A DNA stretch of 22,219 bases from Bacteroidales bacterium (GTDB taxonomy: Bacteria; Bacteroidota; Bacteroidia; Bacteroidales; NBLH01), in assembly GCA_027083715.1 (NCBI GenBank), contig JALWNR010000187.1, positions 1 to 22,219 on the forward strand, in the 5' to 3' direction. Made by a program: the position numbers and the translations under genes. Every line of letters starts with the position of its first letter. Position 1 is the first letter of the stretch. Below the pieces are notes generated by a model. The model saw nothing but the letters and a program-made list of their open reading frames with translations. It had not been told where the DNA came from and made no database searches. Shown here one piece after another: positions 8,571-18,848 of this stretch.

Positions 8571-8616
8571 ACATTGCGTGATTAGGCACTGTTCGGTTCA
8601 AATCCGAAGTAATGTC
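8571..8616 (+). ncRNA. tRNA-like minihelix or decayed tRNA in the 16S-23S spacer
   Basis: No intact tRNA-Ile or tRNA-Ala lies in this ~200-base spacer, but this 46-base segment folds like the top half of a tRNA. ACATTGC (8571-8577) pairs over 7 bp (one G.U) with GTAATGT (8609-8615). A perfect 5-bp T-arm TTCGG/CCGAA (8592-8596, 8604-8608) carries the 7-base loop TTCAAAT, with TTC as in T-loops. In place of the D and anticodon arms there are 14 bases, which can form a 3-bp GTG/CAC hairpin. No CCA is encoded after it (C then GAG). It sits exactly between the 16S and 23S processing stems, the normal tRNA site. It may be a deletion relic or a spacer processing signal; function unknown. Confidence 0.5.
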
Positions 8617-8638
8617 GAGTATCATATAGATACGAAGA

Positions 8639-8649
8639 GTTCATTGACA
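8639..8649 (+). promoter_or_regulatory. Second boxA-like element, before the 23S
   Basis: Exact repeat of the leader element at 6883-6893 (GTTCATTGACA). Its 3' part also lies in the 5' arm of the 23S processing stem. Confidence 0.6.
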
Positions 8650-8700
8650 TATTGGAAATAGAAGAGTAAAAAAAGTAGAAAAGCGCCTGAAATAAGGTGA
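8644..8700 (+). other. 5' arm of the 23S processing stem
   Basis: This flank is complementary in blocks to 11596-11653: TTGACAT (8644-8650) with ATGTCAA (11647-11653); ATTGGAAAT (8651-8659) with ATTTCCAAT (11634-11642); GCGCCT (8683-8688) with AGGCGC (11603-11608); and AAGGTGA (8694-8700) with TCACCTT (11596-11602). An interrupted stalk of about 55 bases would bring the two 23S ends together for RNase III-type cleavage. Confidence 0.75.
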
Positions 8701-11595
<2,895 letters not shown>

Positions 11596-11663
11596 TCACC
11601 TTAGGCGCTGAACTATTTTTTTTATTCTTTTAAATTTCCAATAATCATGTCAAAAAGTATAAA

Positions 11664-11690
11664 TTATTCTATAAATAAAAAATAGAATAA
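11664..11690 (+). other. Hairpin in the 23S-5S spacer
   Basis: Perfect 9-bp arms TTATTCTAT/ATAGAATAA around a 9-base A-rich loop, just before the 5S. Likely a processing signal; there is no T-run, so not a terminator. Confidence 0.45.
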
Positions 11691-11700
11691 CCAATGACTT

Positions 11701-11809
11701 AAGGTGACTATAGCAATGGGGTTCCACCTCTTCCCATCCCGAACAGAGAAGTTAAGCCCATTAGCGCCGATGGTACTGCGTAACAGCGGGAGAGTAGGTC
11801 GTTGCCGTT
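11701..11809 (+). rRNA. rrf: 5S ribosomal RNA
   Basis: About 109 bases, normal for this phylum. The ends pair as helix I (GGTGAC at 11703-11708 with GTTGCC at 11801-11806, using G.U pairs). The internal conserved CCCATCCCGAACAGAGAAGT and the GCGGGAGAGTAGGTCGTTGC tail are typical of 5S. It is the last gene of the operon; no tRNA follows before the terminator. Confidence 0.95.
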
Positions 11810-11817
11810 CTTTTTAG

Positions 11818-11848
11818 AAGGCTGTCTGAATTTCAGGCAGCCTTTTTT
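11818..11848 (+). terminator. rrn operon intrinsic terminator
   Basis: A 12-bp stem AAGGCTGTCTGA/TCAGGCAGCCTT with one G.U and a 3-base loop, running into six T residues, 9 bases after the 5S. Its descending arm and T-run match those of the terminator after the EF-G2 gene. Confidence 0.92.
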
Positions 11849-11935
11849 ATTTGAAAAAAACTGTATTATTCCTTCACCTTTACCTTCTTTTTAATTTTTT
11901 TCTCGGAAAATATTTAATCTTTACTTAGAAAAATG

Positions 11936-11943
11936 TATATTTG
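11936..11943 (+). promoter_or_regulatory. Candidate -7 element for the response regulator gene
   Basis: TATATTTG fits TAnnTTTG, 30 bases before the ATG at 11974. The -33 position is T-rich without a clear TTTG. Confidence 0.5.
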
Positions 11944-11973
11944 CCTTTAATCAATGTAAAAGCAATTTTGATT

Positions 11974-13140
11974 ATGGCAAATATTCTGGTTATTGATGAT
12001 GAAAAACCGATACGCGATACTTTAAAAGAAATTTTAGAGTACGAAGAGCATAAAGTGGAAACTGCTACGGACGGCTACGAAGGACTTGAAAAAGCAAAAG
12101 CTACTCATTATGATATTATACTTTGTGATATTAAAATGCCCAATATGGACGGTATTGAGGTATTGGAAAAGTTAATGGAAAACAGTCCCGATGTTCCTGT
12201 TATTATGATATCCGGACATGGAAGTATTGAGACCGCAGTTGAAGCTTTAAAAAAAGGTGCTTACGATTTTATAGAAAAACCGCTTGAGTTGAATCGTCTT
12301 TTAGTGACTATCCGCAATGCTTTAGAACGAAAAGATTTGGTGGTTGAAACTAAAAAATTGAAGCGTAAAGTCAGCAAAACTTATGAAATGGTTGGTGAAT
12401 CAGAAGCCATAAGTAAAATTAAAGAGATGATTGACCGTGTGGCACCGACCGATGCGCGTGTTTTGATTACAGGAAATAACGGAACCGGTAAAGAATTGGT
12501 AGCACGTTGGTTACACGAAAAAAGCCAAAGAGCAGGACATCCGTTTATTGAGGTAAACTGTGCCGCAATTCCTTCGGAATTGATTGAGAGCGAATTGTTT
12601 GGTCATGAAAAAGGAGCCTTCACATCTGCCCATAAGCAGCGTAAAGGAAAATTTGAGTTAGCCAATGGAGGTACAATCTTTTTAGATGAAATTGGTGATA
12701 TGAGTCTTTCGGCTCAAGCAAAGGTTTTACGTGCATTGCAGGAAAACAGAATTACCCGTGTAGGGAGTGATAAATCTGTAAAAGTTGATGTCCGGATTAT
12801 TGCCGCTACTAATAAAGACCTTAAAAAAGAAATTGAAAAGAATAATTTTCGTGAAGACCTTTATCACCGTTTAAGTGTAATTTTAATCCATGTTCCGTCA
12901 TTAAATGACAGGATTGAAGATGTTCCTTTGCTTGCAGAGCATTTTATGAACTTGATTACCGAAGATTATGGTATGCCCAGAAAGGAAATTACCGATGATG
13001 CTATTAAAGAATTACAAAAAATAAAATGGACGGGGAATATACGTGAATTTCGTAATGTCTTGGAGCGATTAATTATTCTGTGTGAAGACAAAATTACTGC
13101 TGGGGACGTCAAAGCATTTGCACAACCTATAAGTAAGTAG
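11974..13140 (+). CDS. NtrC-family response regulator lacking a DNA-binding domain
   Basis: Two-domain cytoplasmic regulator of 388 residues from the ATG at 11974. A TTG-started extension from 11941 is in frame but would overlap the -7 box. The receiver domain (1-120) has the acidic pair Asp8/Asp9, phospho-acceptor Asp52 in [11 protein letters not shown], and switch Lys102. The AAA+ domain (~138-370) has Walker A GNNGTGKE at 167-174 and Walker [11 protein letters not shown] at 232-241. The sigma-54 contact loop reads GAFTSA at 214-219 in place of GAFTGA. The C-terminal Fis-type helix-turn-helix normal for NtrC is absent; the chain stops at AFAQPISK. From memory, HTH-less homologs of this size are common in Bacteroidota. 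It probably activates sigma-54 transcription from solution or works through protein contacts. No sensor kinase gene is adjacent. Confidence 0.9.
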   Translation: MANILVIDDEKPIRDTLKEILEYEEHKVETATDGYEGLEKAKATHYDIILCDIKMPNMDGIEVLEKLMENSPDVPVIMISGHGSIETAVEALKKGAYDFIEKPLELNRLLVTIRNALERKDLVVETKKLKRKVSKTYEMVGESEAISKIKEMIDRVAPTDARVLITGNNGTGKELVARWLHEKSQRAGHPFIEVNCAAIPSELIESELFGHEKGAFTSAHKQRKGKFELANGGTIFLDEIGDMSLSAQAKVLRALQENRITRVGSDKSVKVDVRIIAATNKDLKKEIEKNNFREDLYHRLSVILIHVPSLNDRIEDVPLLAEHFMNLITEDYGMPRKEITDDAIKELQKIKWTGNIREFRNVLERLIILCEDKITAGDVKAFAQPISK

Positions 13141-13297
13141 TAGCATTGTTTCAATATTCTACAAGCTTTTCTGTATTTCTTATTGGATTTCATTTATTCA
13201 AACATATAAAGTTGCATGATTAATTTTGTTTAAACTTTGTAAAATGTAGGTATCTGCCTTTTATCTTTCAATATTGACTTTAAAATCATAGCTAATA

Positions 13298-14740
13298 ATG
13301 CGTATCGAAAAAGACTTTCTTGGCGAAAAACGGATACCCGATAATGCTTTATACGGGATTCATTCTGTGCGTGCTACTGAAAATTTCCCATACAAAAGTT
13401 CTTTTTCGTTAAATTGGTATAAGGCACTTGGAATTGTTAAATTAGCTGTTTATAATACCTACAAGAAATTTAAGCAGGCAGCTATTAATAAATATCCCGA
13501 TAAGGGAGAACAATTCAATTTTATTTCTGATAAAATTATTAATCTGTTAATTGATGCAGCAAGCGATATATCCGTAGGAAAATATTTTGAACACTTTATT
13601 GTACCTGCTGTTCAGGGTGGTGCCGGTACAAGCATTAATATGAATGTTAATGAAATTATAGCTAATGCATCATTAAAAAAATCAGAAAACTTGCTTGGAA
13701 ACTATTCGCTGATTCATCCTATAGAACATGCCAATATATTTCAATCAACCAATGATATAATACCTACTTCGTTAAAAGTTACTGTTTTAGGTTTGCTGAT
13801 TGATTTGGAAACTGAAATTAATAATTTACGTAGTAAATTAGAGCAGCTTGAAAAAGAACATCGAAATAGTTTGCGAGTAGCTTATACACAAATGCAAGAA
13901 GCCGTACCTTCATCCTATGGGCGACTTTTTAGTACATATAACGATGCATTTTCGAGAGATTGGTGGCGTGTTTCAAAATGTTTTGAACGAATTAAACAAG
14001 TAAATCTTGGTGGTACGGCTATTGGAAGCGGGATTACTGCACCACGTTTTTATATAATGGAGGTAGTACAAGAGCTGCAACGAATAACCGATTTACCGGT
14101 AAGCCGTGCCGAAAATGCAGAAGATAATACGGCAAACCTTGATGCTTATGTTGAAATACACGGAATATTAAAAGCACATGCTGTTAATTTGGAAAAAATT
14201 GCAAGTGATATTCGATTATTATCATCAGATATTCTATCCGAAAATGATTTTGAAATTCCTAAAATGCAAACCGGAAGTTCGGTTATGCCCGGAAAGGTAA
14301 ATCCTGTAATTGTTGAATACCTTATCAGTATTGCTCATAAAGTTTATGCAAACGATAGTTTAATTACCTCATTATCTGCACAAGGAGCTTTAGATTTAAA
14401 TCCTTATTTGCCTGTAATTGGTCATGCTTTAATTGAAAGTTTAAATTTGCTGATTGCTGCAAATTCATCTTTCAGAAATAAATTGGTAATCGGCTTAAAA
14501 GTAAAAACACAAACAGCCAAAGAAAAATTGTATAAAAGTCCGGCTATTGTTACAGCTTTGTTGCCCTATATCGGTTATAATCAGGCAGCAATACTCTCTA
14601 ACGAAATGAAAAAGCACAATATTGATATTTTTGCTGCAAATAATCGTTTACAATTAATGGAGCATGAAAAGCTAAAATTGGTATTAAGCGTTGAGAATTT
14701 GTTGAAAACAGGTTTTAGTTTAAACGATTTATTGGCTTAA
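13298..14740 (+). CDS. Aspartase/fumarase superfamily lyase, probable aspartate ammonia-lyase
   Basis: Likely converts L-aspartate to fumarate and ammonia; a homotetrameric cytoplasmic enzyme. The 480 residues match aspartase length. Motifs are GGAGTSINMNVNEIIAN at 107-123, HPIEHANIFQSTND at 140-153, TQMQEAVP at 197-204, and the superfamily signature GSSVMPGKVNP at 326-336, whose flexible loop supplies the catalytic serine. Gln in the TQ position (TQMQEA) favours aspartase over fumarase, which has TH. The copy is divergent: the usual HPNxHVN is HPIEHAN, and GRTQLQDA is AYTQMQEA, so the substrate is not certain. The ATG at 13298 gives the expected N-terminus (RIEKDFLGEKRIP). It stands alone with a 157-base gap upstream that shows no clear promoter. 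Confidence 0.82.
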   Translation: MRIEKDFLGEKRIPDNALYGIHSVRATENFPYKSSFSLNWYKALGIVKLAVYNTYKKFKQAAINKYPDKGEQFNFISDKIINLLIDAASDISVGKYFEHFIVPAVQGGAGTSINMNVNEIIANASLKKSENLLGNYSLIHPIEHANIFQSTNDIIPTSLKVTVLGLLIDLETEINNLRSKLEQLEKEHRNSLRVAYTQMQEAVPSSYGRLFSTYNDAFSRDWWRVSKCFERIKQVNLGGTAIGSGITAPRFYIMEVVQELQRITDLPVSRAENAEDNTANLDAYVEIHGILKAHAVNLEKIASDIRLLSSDILSENDFEIPKMQTGSSVMPGKVNPVIVEYLISIAHKVYANDSLITSLSAQGALDLNPYLPVIGHALIESLNLLIAANSSFRNKLVIGLKVKTQTAKEKLYKSPAIVTALLPYIGYNQAAILSNEMKKHNIDIFAANNRLQLMEHEKLKLVLSVENLLKTGFSLNDLLA

Positions 14741-14770
14741 TCATAAATTTTTTTATTGTAAAATATATTT

Positions 14771-14778
14771 TAAATTTG
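14771..14778 (+). promoter_or_regulatory. Candidate -7 element for the Pycsar-effector-like gene
   Basis: TAAATTTG fits TAnnTTTG, 22 bases before the ATG at 14801. The -33 region is T-rich only. Confidence 0.45.
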
Positions 14779-14800
14779 AACATTGTCAAAAAACAATGCA

Positions 14801-15361
14801 ATGGAAGAAGAAAATACCAAAAAGTCATTTGCAAAGGGCGGAGGTAAAGAAACTCTTTTTCGTGTTACTATTCGGAACCAAATTCGTATTGTTGCTATTA
14901 TTGACCGTAAAGCCAATACGATTATCAGTGTAAGTACATTAATCGTTATGCTTAGTTTGGGCTTATTAGGCGGAGGTTTGGCTTATTCTGCCAATTTTAC
15001 TGCAAACTTTAATACAGGTGTACCTTTTTTTGTATTATTATTGTTTGAACTGATAGCTATTTTGTTTGCAATGATTAGTACTCAGTATGAGTTGATTATG
15101 CAAAAAAAAGAACGGATTGGAGGTCCCATGGAGTTTACATTTCTACAAAGTAATAAATTTAGGCTTGACGATTATATGGCTAGAATGGATGAGATTTTAA
15201 GTTCAAATGAGGAATTATATAAAGTGTTGAGTTGGGATGCATTTTTTCTACGAAATGTTATTCAAGGGAAACGAAAGTTTCTGAATATTGCTTATTTATC
15301 GTTTATTCTTGGCTTTATTGGTGCTTCGGTAATTGTGTTTTATGCTTATGTAAATGCTTAA
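14801..15361 (+). CDS. Three-TM protein resembling Pycsar effector (PycTM / DUF5706)
   Basis: A 186-residue inner-membrane protein. From the ATG at 14801 it has a short charged N-terminus. A segment RNQIRIVAIIDRKANTIIS at 25-43 is like the R..N...D.KAn.lis signature of PycTM-type effectors. Three membrane spans follow at about 41-63, 73-94 and 160-184. The loop 95-159 contains DDYMARMDEI and ends with a basic GKRK before the last helix, as in the family. In Pycsar antiphage systems such proteins are triggered by cCMP or cUMP to breach the membrane, but an adjacent cyclase is required and none is present. It may be a housekeeping relative. An in-frame TTG at 14783 is a less likely start. The assignment is by eye from memory. 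Confidence 0.65.
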   Translation: MEEENTKKSFAKGGGKETLFRVTIRNQIRIVAIIDRKANTIISVSTLIVMLSLGLLGGGLAYSANFTANFNTGVPFFVLLLFELIAILFAMISTQYELIMQKKERIGGPMEFTFLQSNKFRLDDYMARMDEILSSNEELYKVLSWDAFFLRNVIQGKRKFLNIAYLSFILGFIGASVIVFYAYVNA

Positions 15362-15473
15362 TTATTTAAAAAGTAATGTTTTTTAAAATCAGATAATCAT
15401 TGCAGATGAAACAAGCATGATTAAAATAATTATTAAACACACAAGGATATGATTATTTTACATCATGCGGTTC

Positions 15474-15489
15474 TTCCGCAGTAGCGGAA
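15474..15489. other. Short hairpin upstream of the lysine-dehydrogenase-like gene
   Basis: Perfect 6-bp arms TTCCGC/GCGGAA around AGTA, 40 bases before the ATG at 15529. There is no T-run. The 167-base gap holds no other feature I can support; the hairpin may be a leader element or chance. Confidence 0.3.
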
Positions 15490-15528
15490 CAGGCTATGTG
15501 GCAATTAAAAATAGTAAAAAATAAACAC

Positions 15529-16650
15529 ATGAAAAAAATAGTTGTTCTGGGAGCCGGCAGAGTAGGTTCGGCTATTGCCATTGATTTAAGTAAAACTTAT
15601 GGGGTTACTTCGGTAGATTATAGCGAAAAGGCATTAAATATACTGAAAAAGTTTCCTATTCAAACCCGACAAACTGATTTGTCAAAAGCTGAAAATGTAA
15701 AAAAGTCAGTGGAAGATTGTGATTTGGTTATTAGTGCAGTACCCGGATTTATGGGCTATGAAACCTTGAAGGCTATTATTGAAGCCGGCAAAGATGTTGT
15801 TGATATTGCTTTTTTTCCGGAAAATCCGTTTGAATTGGATGAATTGGCAAAGAAACATGGAGTAACTGCTGTGGTAGATGCCGGTGTTGCACCCGGTATG
15901 GGGAACATTATTTTGGGTTATCATAATGCACAGATGAAGGTGGAAAGATACGAGTGTTTAGTGGGTGGTTTACCGGTAGTACGCGAGTGGCCCTATGAAT
16001 ACAAAGCTGTTTTTTCGCCGATTGATGTAATTGAGGAGTATATCCGTCCGGCGCGTTATGTTCAAAATGGTAAATTAGTTGTGCGCGAAGCTTTATCGGA
16101 TGCCGAATTGGTACATTTTGACGGTATTGGTACTCTGGAAAGCTGGAACTCTGATGGCTTGCGCACCCTGGTCGATACCATGGATATACCGGATATGATT
16201 GAAAAAACATTACGCTATCCCGGAACCATTGAGTATTTACGAGTTTTGCGCGATACCGGTTTTTTCTCTTATGATGAAGTAGAAGTAAACGGACAAAAAA
16301 TCCGTCCTATTGACCTCACTGCTAAATTGCTTTTCCCGAAATGGCAATTAAAAGAGGGCGAGGAAGACTATACCGTAATGCGTATTGTCGTGGAAGGTAT
16401 TGAAGACGGAAAGCCTGTTAAGTATCGCTATGATTTGCTTGACCGGTACGACCGTGAAACAAAAATTATCTCAATGGCACGAACTACAGGATACACTTGC
16501 ACGGCTGTTGCTAATCTTTTGTTGAAAGGCATGTATCATAAGCCGGGAATTAACCCGCCGGAATATGTGGGGGAAAAGGAAGAGAATTTCCTGTTTATCA
16601 AAAAATATTTGGCTGAACGAAAAGTTCATTATCATATAAACGAAGTTTAA
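15529..16650 (+). CDS. Saccharopine dehydrogenase-family oxidoreductase, lysine 6-dehydrogenase-like
   Basis: An NAD(P)-dependent enzyme of 373 residues from the ATG at 15529; an ATG 33 bases earlier would add MWQLKIVKNKH before the Rossmann strand. The N-terminus has the dinucleotide motif VVLGAGRVGSA at 4-14. Characteristic stretches follow: VDAGVAPGMGN, VGGLPVVREWPYEY, VFSPIDVIEEYIRPA and, near the end, ARTTGYTC. The order VAPGM - VGG.PV - EY..VFS - PA...NG - TLRYPG matches, from memory, bacterial L-lysine 6-dehydrogenase, which deaminates the lysine epsilon-amino group to give the semialdehyde that cyclises to piperideine-6-carboxylate. Saccharopine and carboxynorspermidine dehydrogenases are the alternatives. 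It lies 147 bases before the transporter gene on the same strand. The substrate is inferred. Confidence 0.8.
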   Translation: MKKIVVLGAGRVGSAIAIDLSKTYGVTSVDYSEKALNILKKFPIQTRQTDLSKAENVKKSVEDCDLVISAVPGFMGYETLKAIIEAGKDVVDIAFFPENPFELDELAKKHGVTAVVDAGVAPGMGNIILGYHNAQMKVERYECLVGGLPVVREWPYEYKAVFSPIDVIEEYIRPARYVQNGKLVVREALSDAELVHFDGIGTLESWNSDGLRTLVDTMDIPDMIEKTLRYPGTIEYLRVLRDTGFFSYDEVEVNGQKIRPIDLTAKLLFPKWQLKEGEEDYTVMRIVVEGIEDGKPVKYRYDLLDRYDRETKIISMARTTGYTCTAVANLLLKGMYHKPGINPPEYVGEKEENFLFIKKYLAERKVHYHINEV

Positions 16651-16698
16651 AAACAGCTTGGCTTTTTGTCAGGTGTTTTATAATTACCCTTCTTTTTT

Positions 16699-16706
16699 TA
16701 CTTTTG
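16699..16706 (+). promoter_or_regulatory. Candidate -7 element for eamA-porQ
   Basis: TACTTTTG, identical to the rRNA P2-P4 -7 boxes, 92 bases before the transporter ATG. The nearest TTTG upstream is about 30 bases away, too far for the usual spacing. An ACAC...GTGT imperfect hairpin follows at the predicted transcript start. Confidence 0.45.
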
Positions 16707-16797
16707 CACACCTTTTATTCCGGAAGGAGTGTATTATATCTAAAATCTGTGTGTCTTTGTATCTTTATGTGCAAAGAACACATTAACGGTAACTTTT

Positions 16798-17736
16798 ATG
16801 CAATTCAATAAAAAATTATTTGTAACATACATTGCCATGTTTCTGGCAATGTTGTTCTGGGGGCTTTCGTTTATCTGGTCAAAAATATTGCTGGATTTTT
16901 ATCAGCCGATAACGATTATCACATTAAGATTGATTTTGTCGAGTATTTTTTTGTTTAGTATAGGGTATTTCTTTAAGCGCTTAAAACCCATCGCAAAGGA
17001 AGATCGCGGAAAGTTAATCTTACTGTCATTTTTTCAACCTTTTTTGTATTTTATTGGTGAAACCATTGGGCTAAAATATGTGAGTTCAACTACTGCTTCG
17101 GTTTTAATATCTACTATTCCGCTGTTTACACCCATAGCTGCTTATTATTATCTGAAAGAGAAGTTTACTCTGTTAAATGTACTTGGTATTTTTGTTTCTG
17201 TGTTGGGAGTGGTTTTGGTTTTGTTTACGGATGATTTTACATTTTCAGCAAGCACCAAAGGAATTTTATTAATGGCTTTGGCGGTATTTTCGGCAGTGGC
17301 ATATTCAGTTTTAACGGTTGGATTAGCAAATAAGTATAATGTTTTTAACCTGATTGCCTATCAAAACCTGATTGGATTAGTGTTTTTTCTGCCTATTTTC
17401 TTTTATTTTGATTATCAAAACTTTATTCAGCTACCATTTACATGGACTATAGCAAAGCCCTTATTTGCTTTAGCAATTTTTGCATCATCCATGGCTTTTA
17501 TGTTGTTTATTTATGGTATTCAGGTACTGGGAATTACCAAAGCCAATACAATTTCAAATATAATTCCTGTTTTTACAGCTGTGTTTGCATGGTTTATTTT
17601 GGATGAGCATTTAAATTGGATAAATATTACCGGAATTTTTGTAGTTTTATCCGGTTTGTTTTTGTCACAACTTAATAAAGCAGTACATTTAAAAAATATT
17701 ATTATCTTTTGGAAAAAATCTAAAAATGGTAAATAA
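16798..17736 (+). CDS. EamA/DMT-superfamily inner-membrane transporter
   Basis: 312 residues with about ten hydrophobic spans arranged as two tandem EamA units (roughly 10-145 and 155-295), the usual drug/metabolite transporter plan. The first unit starts MFLAMLFWGLSFIWSKILL, the typical FWG.SF...K motif. The second ends in VFAWFILDEHLNWINITGI, the family's E.l....iG segment. The C-terminus is a basic tail (KKSKNGK). Substrates of such proteins (amino acids, nucleosides, metabolites) cannot be predicted. Its TAA is followed without gap by the porQ start. The ATG at 16798 is preceded by A/T-rich sequence without Shine-Dalgarno. Confidence 0.92.
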   Translation: MQFNKKLFVTYIAMFLAMLFWGLSFIWSKILLDFYQPITIITLRLILSSIFLFSIGYFFKRLKPIAKEDRGKLILLSFFQPFLYFIGETIGLKYVSSTTASVLISTIPLFTPIAAYYYLKEKFTLLNVLGIFVSVLGVVLVLFTDDFTFSASTKGILLMALAVFSAVAYSVLTVGLANKYNVFNLIAYQNLIGLVFFLPIFFYFDYQNFIQLPFTWTIAKPLFALAIFASSMAFMLFIYGIQVLGITKANTISNIIPVFTAVFAWFILDEHLNWINITGIFVVLSGLFLSQLNKAVHLKNIIIFWKKSKNGK

Positions 17737-18786
17737 TTGCAACGAAAGTTTTACATATTCTTGTTATTGCTTATTCCTGTTCTTGCTAAGGGACAAATAG
17801 GTGGAACTTATACCTATTCATTTCTTGAAATAACTAATTCTGCACGGCTTGCTGCCCTTGGCGGGAAAAATATTTCAGTTCGTACCGATGATTTAAACCT
17901 GGTGTATGATAATCCTGCCATGCTGGATACTACTATGAATAAGCAATTGGTGCTGAATTATCTGAATTATTTTGCAGATATTAATTACGGATATGTGGCT
18001 TATGCCAATTATTTCAAAAAAGCGGGTATGTTTGCCGGAGGATTAAACTACATCAATTACGGAAAATTTATTAAAGCCGATGAAAACGGAAAAATAACCG
18101 GAACCTTCTCCGCATTTGAATTAGCAATAAATATATTTTGGTCAAAGGTTTTAATAGATAGTACTTTGTCTGTTGGTGTGAATTTTAAGCCCATTTATTC
18201 GCAAATGGAAACCTACAGCTCTTTTGGTTTGGCTTTGGATGCAGGATTAAATTATTTTAACAAAAAAGGATTAAGTGCCGGTTTGGTTATTCGTAATTTA
18301 GGAACACAACTGAAACCTTATACTGAAAGTAATTACGAAAAAATCCCTTTAAATATACAATTAGGCGTATCGCAGAAGCTGGTGCATGCACCTTTCCGCT
18401 TTTCGGCACTTTATCAGTACATCAATAAATGGGATTTGACCTACAATAAAACCGATAATTTGGCTTATTCTGCTGTTGAACCTAACGAAACAGAAAAAGC
18501 AGACTATAAAATTAACGGACTTGATAATTTTTTCAGGCATTTTATCTTTGGGTTGGAGTTTGTTCCTTCAAAAAACTTTAATATCCTTTTAGGATATAAT
18601 CATCAGCGCAGAAAAGAATTGATGATTGTAGAAAAGCCCGGATTAGTAGGTTTTTCGTGGGGATTTTATATCAGTATAAAAAAAATAAAATTAAGTTTCG
18701 GGCAGGCATTTTATCATTTGGCAGGCGCATCCAATCATTTTTCGATTAATTATAATTTAGGTGAGGTGTACCGGAAAAGAAGATAG
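17737..18786 (+). CDS. porQ: Type IX secretion system protein PorQ
   Basis: An outer-membrane beta-barrel protein of the PorV/PorQ family linked to type IX secretion, the Bacteroidota pathway for surface and secreted proteins. It has 349 residues: a signal peptide at 1-19 (QRK, hydrophobic run, cleavage near AKG-Q), then GGTYTYSFLEITNSARLAALG and DDLNLVYDNPAMLD, the family's N-terminal signature, then alternating barrel-like strands ending YNLGEVYRKRR. The start must be TTG at 17737: it directly follows the TAA of the transporter in the same frame, the first internal ATG is at codon 62, and the signal peptide needs this start. Translation by termination-reinitiation from the transporter is likely. 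Other type IX genes are not adjacent, which is usual as the loci are scattered. Confidence 0.9.
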   Translation: MQRKFYIFLLLLIPVLAKGQIGGTYTYSFLEITNSARLAALGGKNISVRTDDLNLVYDNPAMLDTTMNKQLVLNYLNYFADINYGYVAYANYFKKAGMFAGGLNYINYGKFIKADENGKITGTFSAFELAINIFWSKVLIDSTLSVGVNFKPIYSQMETYSSFGLALDAGLNYFNKKGLSAGLVIRNLGTQLKPYTESNYEKIPLNIQLGVSQKLVHAPFRFSALYQYINKWDLTYNKTDNLAYSAVEPNETEKADYKINGLDNFFRHFIFGLEFVPSKNFNILLGYNHQRRKELMIVEKPGLVGFSWGFYISIKKIKLSFGQAFYHLAGASNHFSINYNLGEVYRKRR

Positions 18787-18848
18787 GACATAAATGGAAT
18801 ATGGTGTTTCTATAATTTTATTGGGATTTGACGCTCATAAAATACTTT

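Noticed and set aside
8500..8700. Intact tRNA-Ile or tRNA-Ala in the spacer
   Set aside because: No anticodon or D arm is present; only the partial tRNA-like fold at 8571-8616.
14741..15528. A complete Pycsar antiphage system
   Set aside because: No cyclase gene on either side of the effector-like protein; neighbours are metabolic genes.
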